Source: Streptomyces lydicus
GTDB taxonomy: Bacteria > Actinomycetota > Actinomycetes > Streptomycetales > Streptomycetaceae
DNA length: 64,000 nucleotides
Assembly (NCBI RefSeq): GCF_001729485.1
Contig: NZ_CP017157.1
Coordinates: 186,001 to 250,000 of the forward strand
Reading direction: 5' to 3'
Shown: in pieces, positions 51,332 to 59,775 of the stretch
Position numbering within the stretch: position 1 is the first letter of the stretch
Layout of the letters: each line of letters starts with the position of its first letter
The notes under the pieces: generated by a model
The model's input: only the letters and a program-made list of their open reading frames with translations
What the model was told of the DNA's origin: nothing
Database searches by the model: none
Position numbers and translations under genes: made by a program

Positions 51332-52519
51332 CTAGCCGCTCGCGAGGGCCTTCAGCCGGCCCGCCGCCTCCTGGAGGACCTCGATGCTCTTGCAGAAGGC
51401 GAAGCGCACGAACGGGGCGCCCTCGTCCTTGTGGTCGTAGAAGACCGCGTTGGGGATGGCGACGACGCCGGCGCGCTCGGGCAGCGCCCGGCAGAAGGCG
51501 AAGCCGTCGGTCTCGCCGAGGGGCCGGATGTCGGTGGTGATGAAGTACGTGCCGGTGGGGCGGAAGACCTGGAAACCGGCGTCGGCGAGGCCGGCGGCCA
51601 GCACGTCGCGCTTGGTGCGCAGATCGTCCCGCAGGCCGGTGAAGTAGCTGTCGGGGAGGGCGAGGGCCTCGGCGACGGCGTACTGGAAGGGGCCGGCGGA
51701 GACGTACGTCAGGAACTGCTTGGCCGAGCGGACGGCGGCGACCAGTTCCGCCGGTGCGGTGATCCAGCCGACCTTCCAGCCGGTGAAGGAGAAGGTCTTG
51801 CCGGCCGAGCTGATGGTGACGGTGCGCTCGCGCATCCCGGGGAAGGACGCGAGCGGCAGGTGCCCGCCCTCGAAGACCAGGTGTTCGTACACCTCGTCGG
51901 TGACGACCAGGAGGTCGCGTTCCACGGCCAGCCGGGCGATGGCGGAGAGCTCCTCGTGGGTGAGGACGGTGCCGGTGGGGTTGTGCGGGGTGTTGAGCAG
52001 GATGAGGCGGGTGTTCTCGGTGATCGCGTCGCGCAGCTCGTCGAGGTCGAGGCGGTAGCTGCCGGACTCCGCGTGCGGACGCAGGGTCACCGGGACCCGC
52101 CGGCCGCCCGCCATCGCGATGCACGCGGCGTACGAGTCGTAGTACGGCTCCAGGGCGATGACCTCGTCGCCCGGTTCGAGCAGGGCGAGCAGCGAGGCCG
52201 CGATGGCCTCGGTGGCGCCGGCGGTGACCAGGACCTCGGTCTCGGGGTCGTAGGAGAGGCCGAGGTGGCCGTAGAAGCGCTCCTGGTGGGCGGCGACGGC
52301 GGCGCGCAGTTCGGGGATGCCGGGGCCGGGCGGGTACTGGTTCCCACGGCCGTCGCGCAGCGCGCGCACCGCCGCCTCCCGGACCTCCTCGGGCCCGTCG
52401 GCGTCGGGGAAGCCCTGACCGAGGTTGAGGGAGCCGGTCCGTACGGCGAGCGCCGACATCTCGGCGAAGATCGTGGTGCCGAATTCGGCGAGGCGACGAT
52501 TGAGCAGCGGTCGGTCCAT
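51332..52519 (-). CDS. class I/II PLP aminotransferase, DapC-like
   Basis: 395 residues from ATG 52519, chosen over ATG 52528 because GGAGG is 9 nt upstream of the former but touches the latter. Fold-type I transaminase: FAEMSALAVRTGSLNLGQGF, PPGPGIPELRAA, LLNTPHNPTGTVL, VVTDEVYEHLVF, and the PLP Lys in SSAGKTFSFTGWKVGW. The whole length runs parallel to mycobacterial DapC (Rv0858c), N-succinyldiaminopimelate aminotransferase in lysine/diaminopimelate synthesis. Close relatives act on methionine or kynurenine, so the substrate is not certain. Note kynA-kynU about 9 kb away. Confidence 0.88.
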   Translation of the reverse strand: MDRPLLNRRLAEFGTTIFAEMSALAVRTGSLNLGQGFPDADGPEEVREAAVRALRDGRGNQYPPGPGIPELRAAVAAHQERFYGHLGLSYDPETEVLVTAGATEAIAASLLALLEPGDEVIALEPYYDSYAACIAMAGGRRVPVTLRPHAESGSYRLDLDELRDAITENTRLILLNTPHNPTGTVLTHEELSAIARLAVERDLLVVTDEVYEHLVFEGGHLPLASFPGMRERTVTISSAGKTFSFTGWKVGWITAPAELVAAVRSAKQFLTYVSAGPFQYAVAEALALPDSYFTGLRDDLRTKRDVLAAGLADAGFQVFRPTGTYFITTDIRPLGETDGFAFCRALPERAGVVAIPNAVFYDHKDEGAPFVRFAFCKSIEVLQEAAGRLKALASG

Positions 52520-52792
52520 GCGCGCCATCCTCCGCCGAACCTCTGGAGTTCCTCAACTGTGCTTTGAGACTCCGGAGCCGGGGCATCAGCCCCGCACCAA
52601 GGACAGTGACGGCCGCCGACGGTGGCGGACCGGCGGCACGGGACGGTGCCGCAGGGCGCCCCGGGTGCCGGTCCGGAGCGGCGGTCCCGCTCCGGTGGCG
52701 CACCGGGTGCCGGACGGAGCGATGCTCCCCACTGCCTGAAGGGCGTGGGAGGGACCTCCACGCTGCGGGGGAGCGAAAGGAGTGTGAGGCAG

Positions 52793-53077
52793 ATGGGGAT
52801 CGTGGCATTCCTGGTGATCTGCGCGGCGGTGATCGGGCTGGTGGCCCTGGCTTCGCGGAGCGGCACCGGCGGGCGGAAGGGCCGCGGGTACCGCGGTGCC
52901 GCCGGCGGGGGCAGTTGGTGGGCCGGCGGCGGCGGTGGTTCCTCGTGCGGAGGCGGCGGCCACCACGGGGGCGGACACCACGGTGGCGGGCACTCGTGCG
53001 GCGGCGGCTCCTCCTGCGGGGGCGGCGGCTGCGGCGGGGGTGGCGGTGGCGGCGGTGGCTGCGGCGGAGGTTCCTGA
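52793..53077 (+). CDS. Gly/Cys/His-rich membrane-anchored protein
   Basis: 94 residues from ATG 52793. One N-terminal membrane helix (about 2-22, MGIVAFLVICAAVIGLVALA), a basic patch (GRKGRGYRG), then a nearly pure Gly/Ser/Cys/His tail (about 45-94) with at least 6 Cys and several HHGGG units. The tail ends in CGGGS. The composition suggests an extracellular metal-binding or cross-linking tail. Similar Gly-rich membrane-anchored proteins occur in Streptomyces without a function. Low complexity makes the gene call less sure, but the membrane helix argues for a real protein. Confidence 0.6.
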   Translation: MGIVAFLVICAAVIGLVALASRSGTGGRKGRGYRGAAGGGSWWAGGGGGSSCGGGGHHGGGHHGGGHSCGGGSSCGGGGCGGGGGGGGGCGGGS

Positions 53078-53444
53078 ACCGGACGCGCGGCAGCTCCGGG
53101 CGGCGGCTCGCGGAACCGGTCGGAGCGGCCGCTCAACGGCACACATGACGGGGGCTCTTGCCCTTGTGCATATGCGGCCCGGAGGGGGCCGGCAGGGAGG
53201 CCGAAACCCGTCGGGCCGCGTGTCGTTGAACAGATGAACTGCCTGGCCCTCTAGGGGATGGAAACCCGGAGAAGATGGGTAAAAACGCTGTGGCTGAGTG
53301 GGCTTTCATGATTCCCTCTCCCTAGAGAATTCCCCCACGTTCTCCGATTCCCACGTGGGCACGAGCCGGCAGGCAGACGTACATTCCTGATCCTTCACGG
53401 GCGGGCCGGCCCACCATTCCACTGCGTGCTTGCGGAGCCGACCC
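53078..53444. other. intergenic leader with long-range inverted repeat
   Basis: 367 bp before the DUF2617 gene, with no gene seen. CTCTAGGG (53249-53256) pairs with CCCTAGAG (53320-53327), enclosing a 63-bp segment that includes ACCC-N9-GGGT. GC content is locally lower. It could be a structured 5' leader or a small RNA; I do not recognise a known riboswitch. Confidence 0.35.
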
Positions 53445-53966
53445 ATGCTCACCACTCTGAAGACGGCGTACACCGATACCCGCGCATCCGACCTGGCCTG
53501 GGCGCTGGGCAGGGAACCCCTGCCGGCCCTGGCCGTACTCGACCTCCAACTCCACGGCGCACACGTGCAGTTGAGACTCCTCGGCGCCTCTCACCAAGTG
53601 CTTCTCGAAGAAGAGCACGGGACGTGCTCCGAGACGGTCGCCTGCATGCCGGGCAGCAGCACCCCGCTGCCGCTCGGTGTGGCCAAGCGCCTGGGCGACT
53701 GGGAATACGAATTCGCCGCGCATGTGGAGACCCTCTCGCGCGGCTCGTTCGCGGGCCGGGCGCAGGAGTTGCTCGCGCTGGTCGCCGAGCATCCGCACGG
53801 GCTGGCCGGAACGTTCCCCGGTTCGCCGCACGCCTTCACCGCGCTGCTGGCGCAGTGTCAGCAGGGTCAGGTGCGCTGGCGGACGTGGCATGCGTACCCG
53901 CAGGAGGGCCGCTTGGTGGCCACCCGTACGCGGGTGGGCGTACACGCGGCGGTCGCCGCGGTCTGA
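53445..53966 (+). CDS. DUF2617-family protein
   Basis: 173 residues from ATG 53445 (MLTTLKTAYTDTRASDLAWA). The DUF2617 pattern runs through the full length: PLPALAVLDLQLHGAHVQLR, LGASHQVLLEEEHGTCSETV, SSTPLPLGVAKRLGDWEYEF and VRWRTWHAYPQEGRLVATRT. No membrane helix or signal. The family is conserved in Streptomyces next to a polyamine-synthase gene, as here (254 bp upstream of it). Its role is unknown; the context hints at polyamine metabolism. Confidence 0.88.
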   Translation: MLTTLKTAYTDTRASDLAWALGREPLPALAVLDLQLHGAHVQLRLLGASHQVLLEEEHGTCSETVACMPGSSTPLPLGVAKRLGDWEYEFAAHVETLSRGSFAGRAQELLALVAEHPHGLAGTFPGSPHAFTALLAQCQQGQVRWRTWHAYPQEGRLVATRTRVGVHAAVAAV

Positions 53967-54219
53967 CCGGGGTGGGGCGGAAGGCGCAGACGGGCCGGCG
54001 GGCCGCGGGGGCGGTACGAGGGCGTGGGGCGGGGCGGTCGCGCGCTCGGGGCGTGGCGTGGCAGGTGGGCGCGAGCGGAGTGGTGTGCGCCGGTCGTGCC
54101 GCGCGGCGACATCCGCCGTCCCGTGCACGCGGACAGCGCTCCAACTGGGGCGTGTGGCCCGCAGAGTGCACACGTGTGGGTGACGAAGAGCGACGGAAGC
54201 GTCACGTAGCGTTCGCGGC

Positions 54220-55932
54220 ATGATCGACCCGTCAGAGCGCGTTCTCACCGGTGTCGTCGGGCCGCCGGAGGCCATGACGCCGGCGCGACTGCCCGTGCCG
54301 GCCGGGCTCGGCCGGCTGTTGGTCCTCGCCGTGGTCTTCGTCTGCGCCGCCTGCGGCCTGGTGTACGAGCTCGAACTGGTCGCCCTGGCAACGTACTTGG
54401 ACGGCGACTCGGTCACCCAGGCATCGGTCGTGCTGTCCGTCATGGTCTTCGCGATGGGCGTCGGCGCGCTGCTCGCCAAGCGGATGCGCTGCCGGGCGGC
54501 GGTCGGCTTCGGCCTGGTCGAGACCGGTCTGGCGCTGGTCGGCGGCTGCTCGGCGATGGCGCTCTACGCCTGCTTCGCCTGGCTGGGCCGGTCGCACTCC
54601 GCGCTCGTCGGCTTCTCGCTGATCCTCGGCGTGCTGATCGGCGCCGAGGTGCCGCTGCTGATGACGCTGATCCAGCGGGTCCGCCGGCAGGACGCGGGCG
54701 GTGCGGTCGCCGACCTGTTCGCGGCGGACTACGTCGGTGCGCTGGTGGGCGGGCTGGCCTTTCCCTTCCTGCTGCTGCCCAGCCTCGGCCAGCTGACCGG
54801 CGCGCTGGTCACCGGCGCGGTCAACGCGGTGGCCGGCGGCGCGTTGGTGCTGTGGCTGTTCCGCCGCGATCTGACCGTCCGCGCCCGCTGGACGCTGCTC
54901 GGCGTCAACGCCCTGGTGCTGGTGCTGCTCGCCGCGGGCATGGTGCTGGCCGCGCCGTTCGAACGGGCCGCCCGGCGGGCGGTGTACGGGGCGTCGGCGC
55001 GGGTCGCGGTGCAGACCGGCATCCAGGAGGTGGTGCTGACCGGCGGCACGGAGGCCGGAGCCGGTGCGGGACACGGGAGGAAAGGTTCCGGCCGGCCGCT
55101 GGAGCTCTTTCTCGACGGCCGGCTGCGGGTCAGCTCGGACACCGAATTCCGGTACCACGAAGCGCTGGTGCACCCGGCGATGGCGGGCGGTCCGCGCGGC
55201 CGGGTGCTGGTCCTGGGCGGCGGCGACGGCCTGGCGGTGCGCGAGATCCTCCGCTACCGCTCGGTCCGCTCGGTCACCGTCGTCGAACTCGACCCCGGCG
55301 TCACGGAGTTGGCGCACTCGGACCCGGGCCTCGCCCGCCTCAACCACCGTTCGCTCGCCGATCCCCGGGTGCAGGTGGTCACCGCCGACGCCTTCGACTG
55401 GCTGCGGCAGCAGGAAGGGTCCGGCCGCGCCGGGCGCCCGGCGCCGTACGACGTCATCGTCTCCGACCTGCCGGACCCGGGGATCACCGCCAGCACCAAG
55501 CTCTACTCGCAGGAGTTCTACGGCCTCGCGGCACGGATGCTGGCCGACGACGGGCGGCTGGTGGTGCACGCCGGGCCGCCGGTGACCCGGCCGCGGGCGT
55601 ACTGGACGGTGGAGGCGACGATCCGTTCGGTGGGCCTGGCGACCGTGCCGTACCGCCTGCCGGGCCGGCCGGTGGACTTCTTCGGCGGGCCGGACCGCCC
55701 GGTGGACTCCGCCCGCCCGGCACCCGCGGACGCCTCCGCCGCCTCCCCGCTCCAGTACTGGGGCTTCGTGCTCGCCGCGCGGCACCGGCCGCGCTTCGGC
55801 CTCGCGCCCGACGCCCCCGTCCTGACGGGCCTGACGCTCCAGGAGTTGCAGGAGGGGCAGCGGGGGGAGGCGCGGTGCCGGATGTCCGGCCTGCCGCCGT
55901 CGACGCTGATGCACCCGCGGTATCCGGACTGA
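54220..55932 (+). CDS. speE: polyamine aminopropyltransferase fused to a membrane domain
   Basis: 570 residues from ATG 54220. The N-terminal half (about 28-265) has seven or so membrane helices, beginning [20 protein letters not shown]. The C-terminal half is a spermidine-synthase-like methyltransferase fold: [67 protein letters not shown] Gly/Ala-rich insert ([15 protein letters not shown]) interrupts the usual region before FLDG. It should transfer aminopropyl from decarboxylated SAM to a polyamine-like substrate, perhaps at the membrane. Fusions of this kind are known in actinobacteria. Confidence 0.85.
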   Translation: MIDPSERVLTGVVGPPEAMTPARLPVPAGLGRLLVLAVVFVCAACGLVYELELVALATYLDGDSVTQASVVLSVMVFAMGVGALLAKRMRCRAAVGFGLVETGLALVGGCSAMALYACFAWLGRSHSALVGFSLILGVLIGAEVPLLMTLIQRVRRQDAGGAVADLFAADYVGALVGGLAFPFLLLPSLGQLTGALVTGAVNAVAGGALVLWLFRRDLTVRARWTLLGVNALVLVLLAAGMVLAAPFERAARRAVYGASARVAVQTGIQEVVLTGGTEAGAGAGHGRKGSGRPLELFLDGRLRVSSDTEFRYHEALVHPAMAGGPRGRVLVLGGGDGLAVREILRYRSVRSVTVVELDPGVTELAHSDPGLARLNHRSLADPRVQVVTADAFDWLRQQEGSGRAGRPAPYDVIVSDLPDPGITASTKLYSQEFYGLAARMLADDGRLVVHAGPPVTRPRAYWTVEATIRSVGLATVPYRLPGRPVDFFGGPDRPVDSARPAPADASAASPLQYWGFVLAARHRPRFGLAPDAPVLTGLTLQELQEGQRGEARCRMSGLPPSTLMHPRYPD

Positions 55933-56055
55933 ACGCGCGCCGCGGCGGCGCCGGGCGGGCGCAGGCTACCGGCCGGTCCGCGGCACCGGGCCGGTGCGCA
56001 GAAAGTTGTGCGTGGGAGGGCACGGGTCCGGGGCTGCTGGGTAGGCTCCCATGTC

Positions 56056-56952
56056 ATGGAGCATGAGGTGTACGTTCCGTTTCCCGTCGGGACCGTGCGG
56101 CAGGCGCTCACCGAGCCCGAGCGGGTGGCGCGCTGTGTCCCGGGGGTCCAGCTCGACGCCGAGGCGGCCCCGCACCGCCCCGAGGGCCGGCTGCGGCTGC
56201 GCATCGGAAGCTCCACGATCACCTATCGCGGCTCGCTGACGGTCAGCGGGCCCGGCGACGGCGCGCCGGGGGACGACGGCGCGGACGCGGCGGTGACCGT
56301 CGAGGCGAAGGGCACCGAGGCGCGGGGCGACGGAGCGGTCGCGCTGACGCTGACCGTCCGGCTCGCGCCGGCCACCGAGCCCGGCCCCGGCACGACGCTC
56401 TCCTGCGCCGGCACGGTCCACGGCGACGGCCGGCTCGCCGAGGCCACCGACCGCTCGGCGGAGTCCGCCGGCCGCCGGCTGCTGGACCGTTTCGCGGAGA
56501 ACCTGACGGAGGACCTGCGGCAGCGGCCGGTGCCGGACGCCGGGGAGGCCGCCCGGCCCGGCGTCTTCGACACCGAGGTGCCGCCGCCCGCCCTGGACCC
56601 GCGCGGCGACCAGGACGCCGTCGAGGCGGCGGAGCCGGCGGGCCCGGACGACACCGGCGACGCGCTGGACGACCTCGTCGCCGAGGACCGGGTGCCCGAG
56701 CTGCGCGCCGAGCACGCCTACGGTCCGGAGGCGGACGCCGCGGCTCCCGCCGAGGCCGCGCACGCCCGGCGGACGATGATCGGGCGCAGCGCGGAGGAGG
56801 TCGACCACGCCCCGCCGCGCGGCCGGTACGCCCCGGTCCCCGCGCCCGAGACCGGCGGCACCTCGGCCACCCTGCGCTGGGCGGCGCCGGCCGCCGCGGT
56901 CGTGCTGGCCTCCGCGGTGGTCGTCGGCCGGGTACTGCGCCGCCGCCGCTGA
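56056..56952 (+). CDS. SRPBCC/CoxG-like membrane-tethered protein
   Basis: 298 residues from ATG 56056. The N-terminal domain (about 1-150) has the START/SRPBCC helix-grip pattern of CoxG: MEHEVYVPFPVGTVRQALTE, VARCVPGVQLDAE, LSCAGTVHGDGRLAE and RRLLDRFAENLTEDL. A long acidic Ala/Pro linker (about 155-270) leads to a C-terminal membrane helix and a final RRRR. So it is a tail-anchored lipid- or cofactor-binding protein. CoxG helps CO-dehydrogenase membrane attachment in other bacteria, but no cox genes are nearby. Confidence 0.8.
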   Translation: MEHEVYVPFPVGTVRQALTEPERVARCVPGVQLDAEAAPHRPEGRLRLRIGSSTITYRGSLTVSGPGDGAPGDDGADAAVTVEAKGTEARGDGAVALTLTVRLAPATEPGPGTTLSCAGTVHGDGRLAEATDRSAESAGRRLLDRFAENLTEDLRQRPVPDAGEAARPGVFDTEVPPPALDPRGDQDAVEAAEPAGPDDTGDALDDLVAEDRVPELRAEHAYGPEADAAAPAEAAHARRTMIGRSAEEVDHAPPRGRYAPVPAPETGGTSATLRWAAPAAAVVLASAVVVGRVLRRRR

Positions 56953-57016
56953 CCCGCGGCCCGGCTGCCGTCCCCGCTTTCCCCGGTACGCCGTGCCGCA
57001 CCGCTAGGGTCGGAAC

Positions 57017-57859
57017 GTGAGCACCGACGAAGACACACAGCCCGCGCCGCGGACGGCACCGGTGCGGCTGGCCGCCGGAGCGGCCGAAGTGACCGTCCAG
57101 CCCGACAACGGCTGCCGGGTCGGCAGTCTCCGCGTCGCCGGCACGGAGCTGCTGCGGCAGGGTGCCAAGTACGGCTGTTTCCCGATGGTTCCGTGGTGCG
57201 GCCGGATCGACCACGGGCAGTTCCGCAACGGCGGCCGACTGCACCAGATGCCGGTGAACGCCGCTCCGCACGCCATCCACGGCACCGGCCGCAACCTCGC
57301 CTGGCGCACCGCGCGGACGAGCGCCACGCAGGCGGCCTTCACCTACGACCTCAGCGACCCGGCCGCGCCGTGGCCCTACCCCGGGCGGGTCACCCACCTC
57401 GTCGAACTGGCCGAGGACGGCGGCTCGCTCACCCTGACGATGGGCGTCGAGGCGGCCGCCGACTCCTTCCCGGCGCAGGCCGGCTGGCACCCCTGGTTCC
57501 GCCGGAACGCGTTCGGGGACGGGGCGGACGTACGCCTCGACTTCGCGCCCGAGTGGCAGGAGGAGCGGGGCGACGACCACCTGCCGACCGGCCGGCGGAT
57601 CCTGCCGAGGCCGGGCCCCTGGGACGACTGCTTCGGCATGCCGCGCGGGGTGGACGCCACCCTCACCTGGCCGGGTCGTCTGGAGCTGAGGGTCACCAGC
57701 CGTACCGAGTGGGTCGTGGTCTATGACGAGCAGGAGGCGGCGGTCTGCGTCGAGCCGCAGTCCGGCCCGCCCAACGGCCTCAACACGGCGCCGCGCCTGG
57801 TCACGCCCATCGACCCGCTGGAGATCTCCATGACCTGGAGCTGGCGCGAGCTGTCCTGA
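57017..57859 (+). CDS. aldose 1-epimerase-like protein
   Basis: 280 residues from GTG 57017. The beta-sandwich epimerase fold is visible: NGCRVGSLRVAGTELLRQ, FPMVPWCGRIDHGQFRNGG, the HAIHGTGRNLAW and AGWHPWFRRN histidine motifs, and VCVEPQSGPPNGLNTAP with the conserved Glu/Asn near the end. It converts the anomers of an aldose, sugar phosphate or related sugar. The histidine pair and the final Glu appear intact. It lies 64 bp after the SRPBCC gene and 37 bp before pyrE, on the same strand. Confidence 0.9.
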   Translation: MSTDEDTQPAPRTAPVRLAAGAAEVTVQPDNGCRVGSLRVAGTELLRQGAKYGCFPMVPWCGRIDHGQFRNGGRLHQMPVNAAPHAIHGTGRNLAWRTARTSATQAAFTYDLSDPAAPWPYPGRVTHLVELAEDGGSLTLTMGVEAAADSFPAQAGWHPWFRRNAFGDGADVRLDFAPEWQEERGDDHLPTGRRILPRPGPWDDCFGMPRGVDATLTWPGRLELRVTSRTEWVVVYDEQEAAVCVEPQSGPPNGLNTAPRLVTPIDPLEISMTWSWRELS

Positions 57860-57896
57860 GCGGCCCGGCGGGGGCGCGCGGGCAGGCTCTAAGCTC

Positions 57897-58445
57897 ATGG
57901 CCATGAGTGACGACGTGCGCGGCGCGCTGCTGCAGCAGATCAAGGACAAGGCCGTGGTGCACGGCAAGGTGACGCTTTCCTCCGGCAAGGAGGCCGACTA
58001 CTACATCGACCTGCGTCGGATCACCCTGGACGGCGAGGCCGCGCCGCTGGTCGGGCAGCTGATGCTGGACATCACCGCCGACCTGGACTACGACGCGGTC
58101 GGCGGGCTGACGCTGGGTGCCGACCCGGTCGCGACCTCGATGCTGCACGCCTCCGCGGCGCGCGGGCGCCGGCTGGACTCGTTCGTCGTCCGCAAGGCGC
58201 AGAAGGCGCACGGCATGCAGCGCCGCATCGAGGGCCCGGACATCACCGGCCGCCGGGTGCTGGTGGTCGAGGACACCTCGACCACCGGCGGCTCGCCGCT
58301 GACCGCCGTCGAGGCGGCCCGCGAGGCGGGTGCCGAGGTCGTCGCGGTCGCGACGATCGTCGACCGCGGGGCCGCCTCGGCGATCGCCGAGGCCGGGCTG
58401 CCTTATATCACGGGCTACCAGCTCGGTGACCTCGGCCTGGACTGA
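57897..58445 (+). CDS. pyrE: orotate phosphoribosyltransferase
   Basis: 182 residues from ATG 57897; ATG 57903 (MSDDVRGALL) may equally be used, as no clear ribosome binding site precedes either. It condenses orotate with PRPP to give OMP in pyrimidine synthesis. The PRPP loop VLVVEDTSTTGGSPLTAVEA and the orotate-site region KVTLSSGKEADYYIDLRRIT, FVVRKAQKAHGMQRRIEGPD are intact, and the length is normal for actinobacteria. A hairpin containing a parS site follows at 58504-58537. Confidence 0.96.
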   Translation: MAMSDDVRGALLQQIKDKAVVHGKVTLSSGKEADYYIDLRRITLDGEAAPLVGQLMLDITADLDYDAVGGLTLGADPVATSMLHASAARGRRLDSFVVRKAQKAHGMQRRIEGPDITGRRVLVVEDTSTTGGSPLTAVEAAREAGAEVVAVATIVDRGAASAIAEAGLPYITGYQLGDLGLD

Positions 58446-58503
58446 GGGCGGCCGGGGAGGCCGGCGGGCGCGCACGCACCGGCCTGACCTGCGAGGTTGC
58501 TGA

Positions 58504-58537
58504 GGGGTGCACTGTTTCACGTGAAACGGTGCACCCC
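58504..58537. terminator. terminator hairpin of pyrE enclosing a parS site
   Basis: Outer arms GGGGTGCAC (58504-58512) and GTGCACCCC (58529-58537) flank the parS palindrome at 58514-58527, so the whole unit can fold as one hairpin. It is followed by TTTC. Confidence 0.7.
58514..58527. other. parS site (ParB binding site)
   Basis: GTTTCACGTGAAAC, an exact match to the 14-bp Streptomyces parS consensus. parS sites cluster around oriC and load ParB for chromosome segregation. This is the only perfect copy I see in the window. Confidence 0.88.
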
Positions 58538-58661
58538 TTTCGCATGACGGCTGGACAGGCGATGTGGAGCTCCCGGCCGAGTCTGGGAAGATGTGCCCGG
58601 CGCAGTGTCGCGCCCTGGTCAGGGCCAAGAACGCACACCCGCACACCCAAGGAGCGGACAG

Positions 58662-59684
58662 ATGCCCATCGCAACTCCCGAGGTCTACAACGAGATGCTG
58701 GACCGGGCGAAGGCAGGCAAGTTTGCCTACCCGGCCATCAACGTCACGTCGACGCAGACACTGCACGCCGCGCTGCGGGGGTTCGCCGAGGCCGAGAGCG
58801 ACGGCATCATCCAGATCTCCACCGGTGGTGCGGAGTTCCTGGGTGGTCAGTACAACAAGGACATGGTGACCGGCGCGGTCGCGCTCGCCGAGTTCGCGCA
58901 CGTCGTGGCCGCGAAGTACGACATCACCGTGGCGCTGCACACCGACCACTGCCCCAAGGACAAGCTCGACGGGTACGTCCGCCCGCTCCTGGACATCTCC
59001 GCCGAGCGCGTGGCCAAGGGCCTGAACCCGCTCTTCCAGTCCCACATGTGGGACGGTTCGGCCGAGAACCTCGCCGACAACCTGGCCATCGGCCAGGAGC
59101 TGCTCGCCAAGGCCGCCGCCGCCAAGATCATTCTTGAGGTCGAGATCACCCCGACCGGCGGCGAGGAGGACGGCGTCACGCACGAGATCAACGACGAGCT
59201 CTACACCACCGTTGACGACGCGCTGCGCACCGCCGAGGCGCTGGGCCTGGGCGAGAAGGGCCGCTACCTGCTCGCCGCCTCCTTCGGCAACGTCCACGGT
59301 GTCTACAAGCCGGGCAACGTCGTGCTCCGCCCCGAGCTGCTGAAGGACCTCCAGGAGGGCGTCGGCGCCAAGTACGGCAAGTCCGCCCCGTTCGACTTCG
59401 TCTTCCACGGCGGCTCCGGTTCCACCGAGCAGGAGATCGCCACCGCGCTGGAGAACGGCGTGGTCAAGATGAACCTGGACACCGACACCCAGTACGCCTT
59501 CACCCGCCCCGTCGCGGACCACATGTTCCGCAACTACGACGGCGTGCTGAAGGTCGACGGCGAGGTCGGCAACAAGAAGACCTACGACCCGCGCAGCTGG
59601 GGCAAGCTGGCCGAGGCCGGCATGGCCAAGCGGGTCACCGAGGCGTGCGCCAACCTGCGCTCCACCGGCACCAAGATCAAGTAG
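58662..59684 (+). CDS. fba: class II fructose-bisphosphate aldolase
   Basis: 340 residues from ATG 58662, AAGGAGCGGACAG upstream. It cleaves fructose 1,6-bisphosphate to DHAP and glyceraldehyde 3-phosphate in glycolysis/gluconeogenesis. Zinc and catalytic residues of class II enzymes are visible: VALHTDHCPKDKLDGYVRPL, the substrate loop FDFVFHGGSGSTEQEIATAL, and KMNLDTDTQYAF. Codon use is strongly biased, as for a highly expressed gene. It sits between pyrE and an MFS gene with a terminator on each side. Confidence 0.97.
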   Translation: MPIATPEVYNEMLDRAKAGKFAYPAINVTSTQTLHAALRGFAEAESDGIIQISTGGAEFLGGQYNKDMVTGAVALAEFAHVVAAKYDITVALHTDHCPKDKLDGYVRPLLDISAERVAKGLNPLFQSHMWDGSAENLADNLAIGQELLAKAAAAKIILEVEITPTGGEEDGVTHEINDELYTTVDDALRTAEALGLGEKGRYLLAASFGNVHGVYKPGNVVLRPELLKDLQEGVGAKYGKSAPFDFVFHGGSGSTEQEIATALENGVVKMNLDTDTQYAFTRPVADHMFRNYDGVLKVDGEVGNKKTYDPRSWGKLAEAGMAKRVTEACANLRSTGTKIK

Positions 59685-59706
59685 TCCGTCCGGTACGGGC
59701 TCCGCG

Positions 59707-59734
59707 GCCCCGCATCTCCTCCGAGGTGCGGGGC
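59707..59734 (+). terminator. terminator of fba
   Basis: GCCCCGCA (59707-59714) / TGCGGGGC (59727-59734) with inner CT/AG pairing, 23 bp after the stop. Confidence 0.75.
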
Positions 59735-59775
59735 TCTGCCGTGCACGGACCCCCGTCACCGGGCAAGCTCACCCT

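Noticed and set aside
52980..53077. Short tandem repeat or CRISPR-like array
   Set aside because: The regularity is Gly-codon repetition inside a Gly/Cys/His-rich protein; there are no spacers or uniform repeats.
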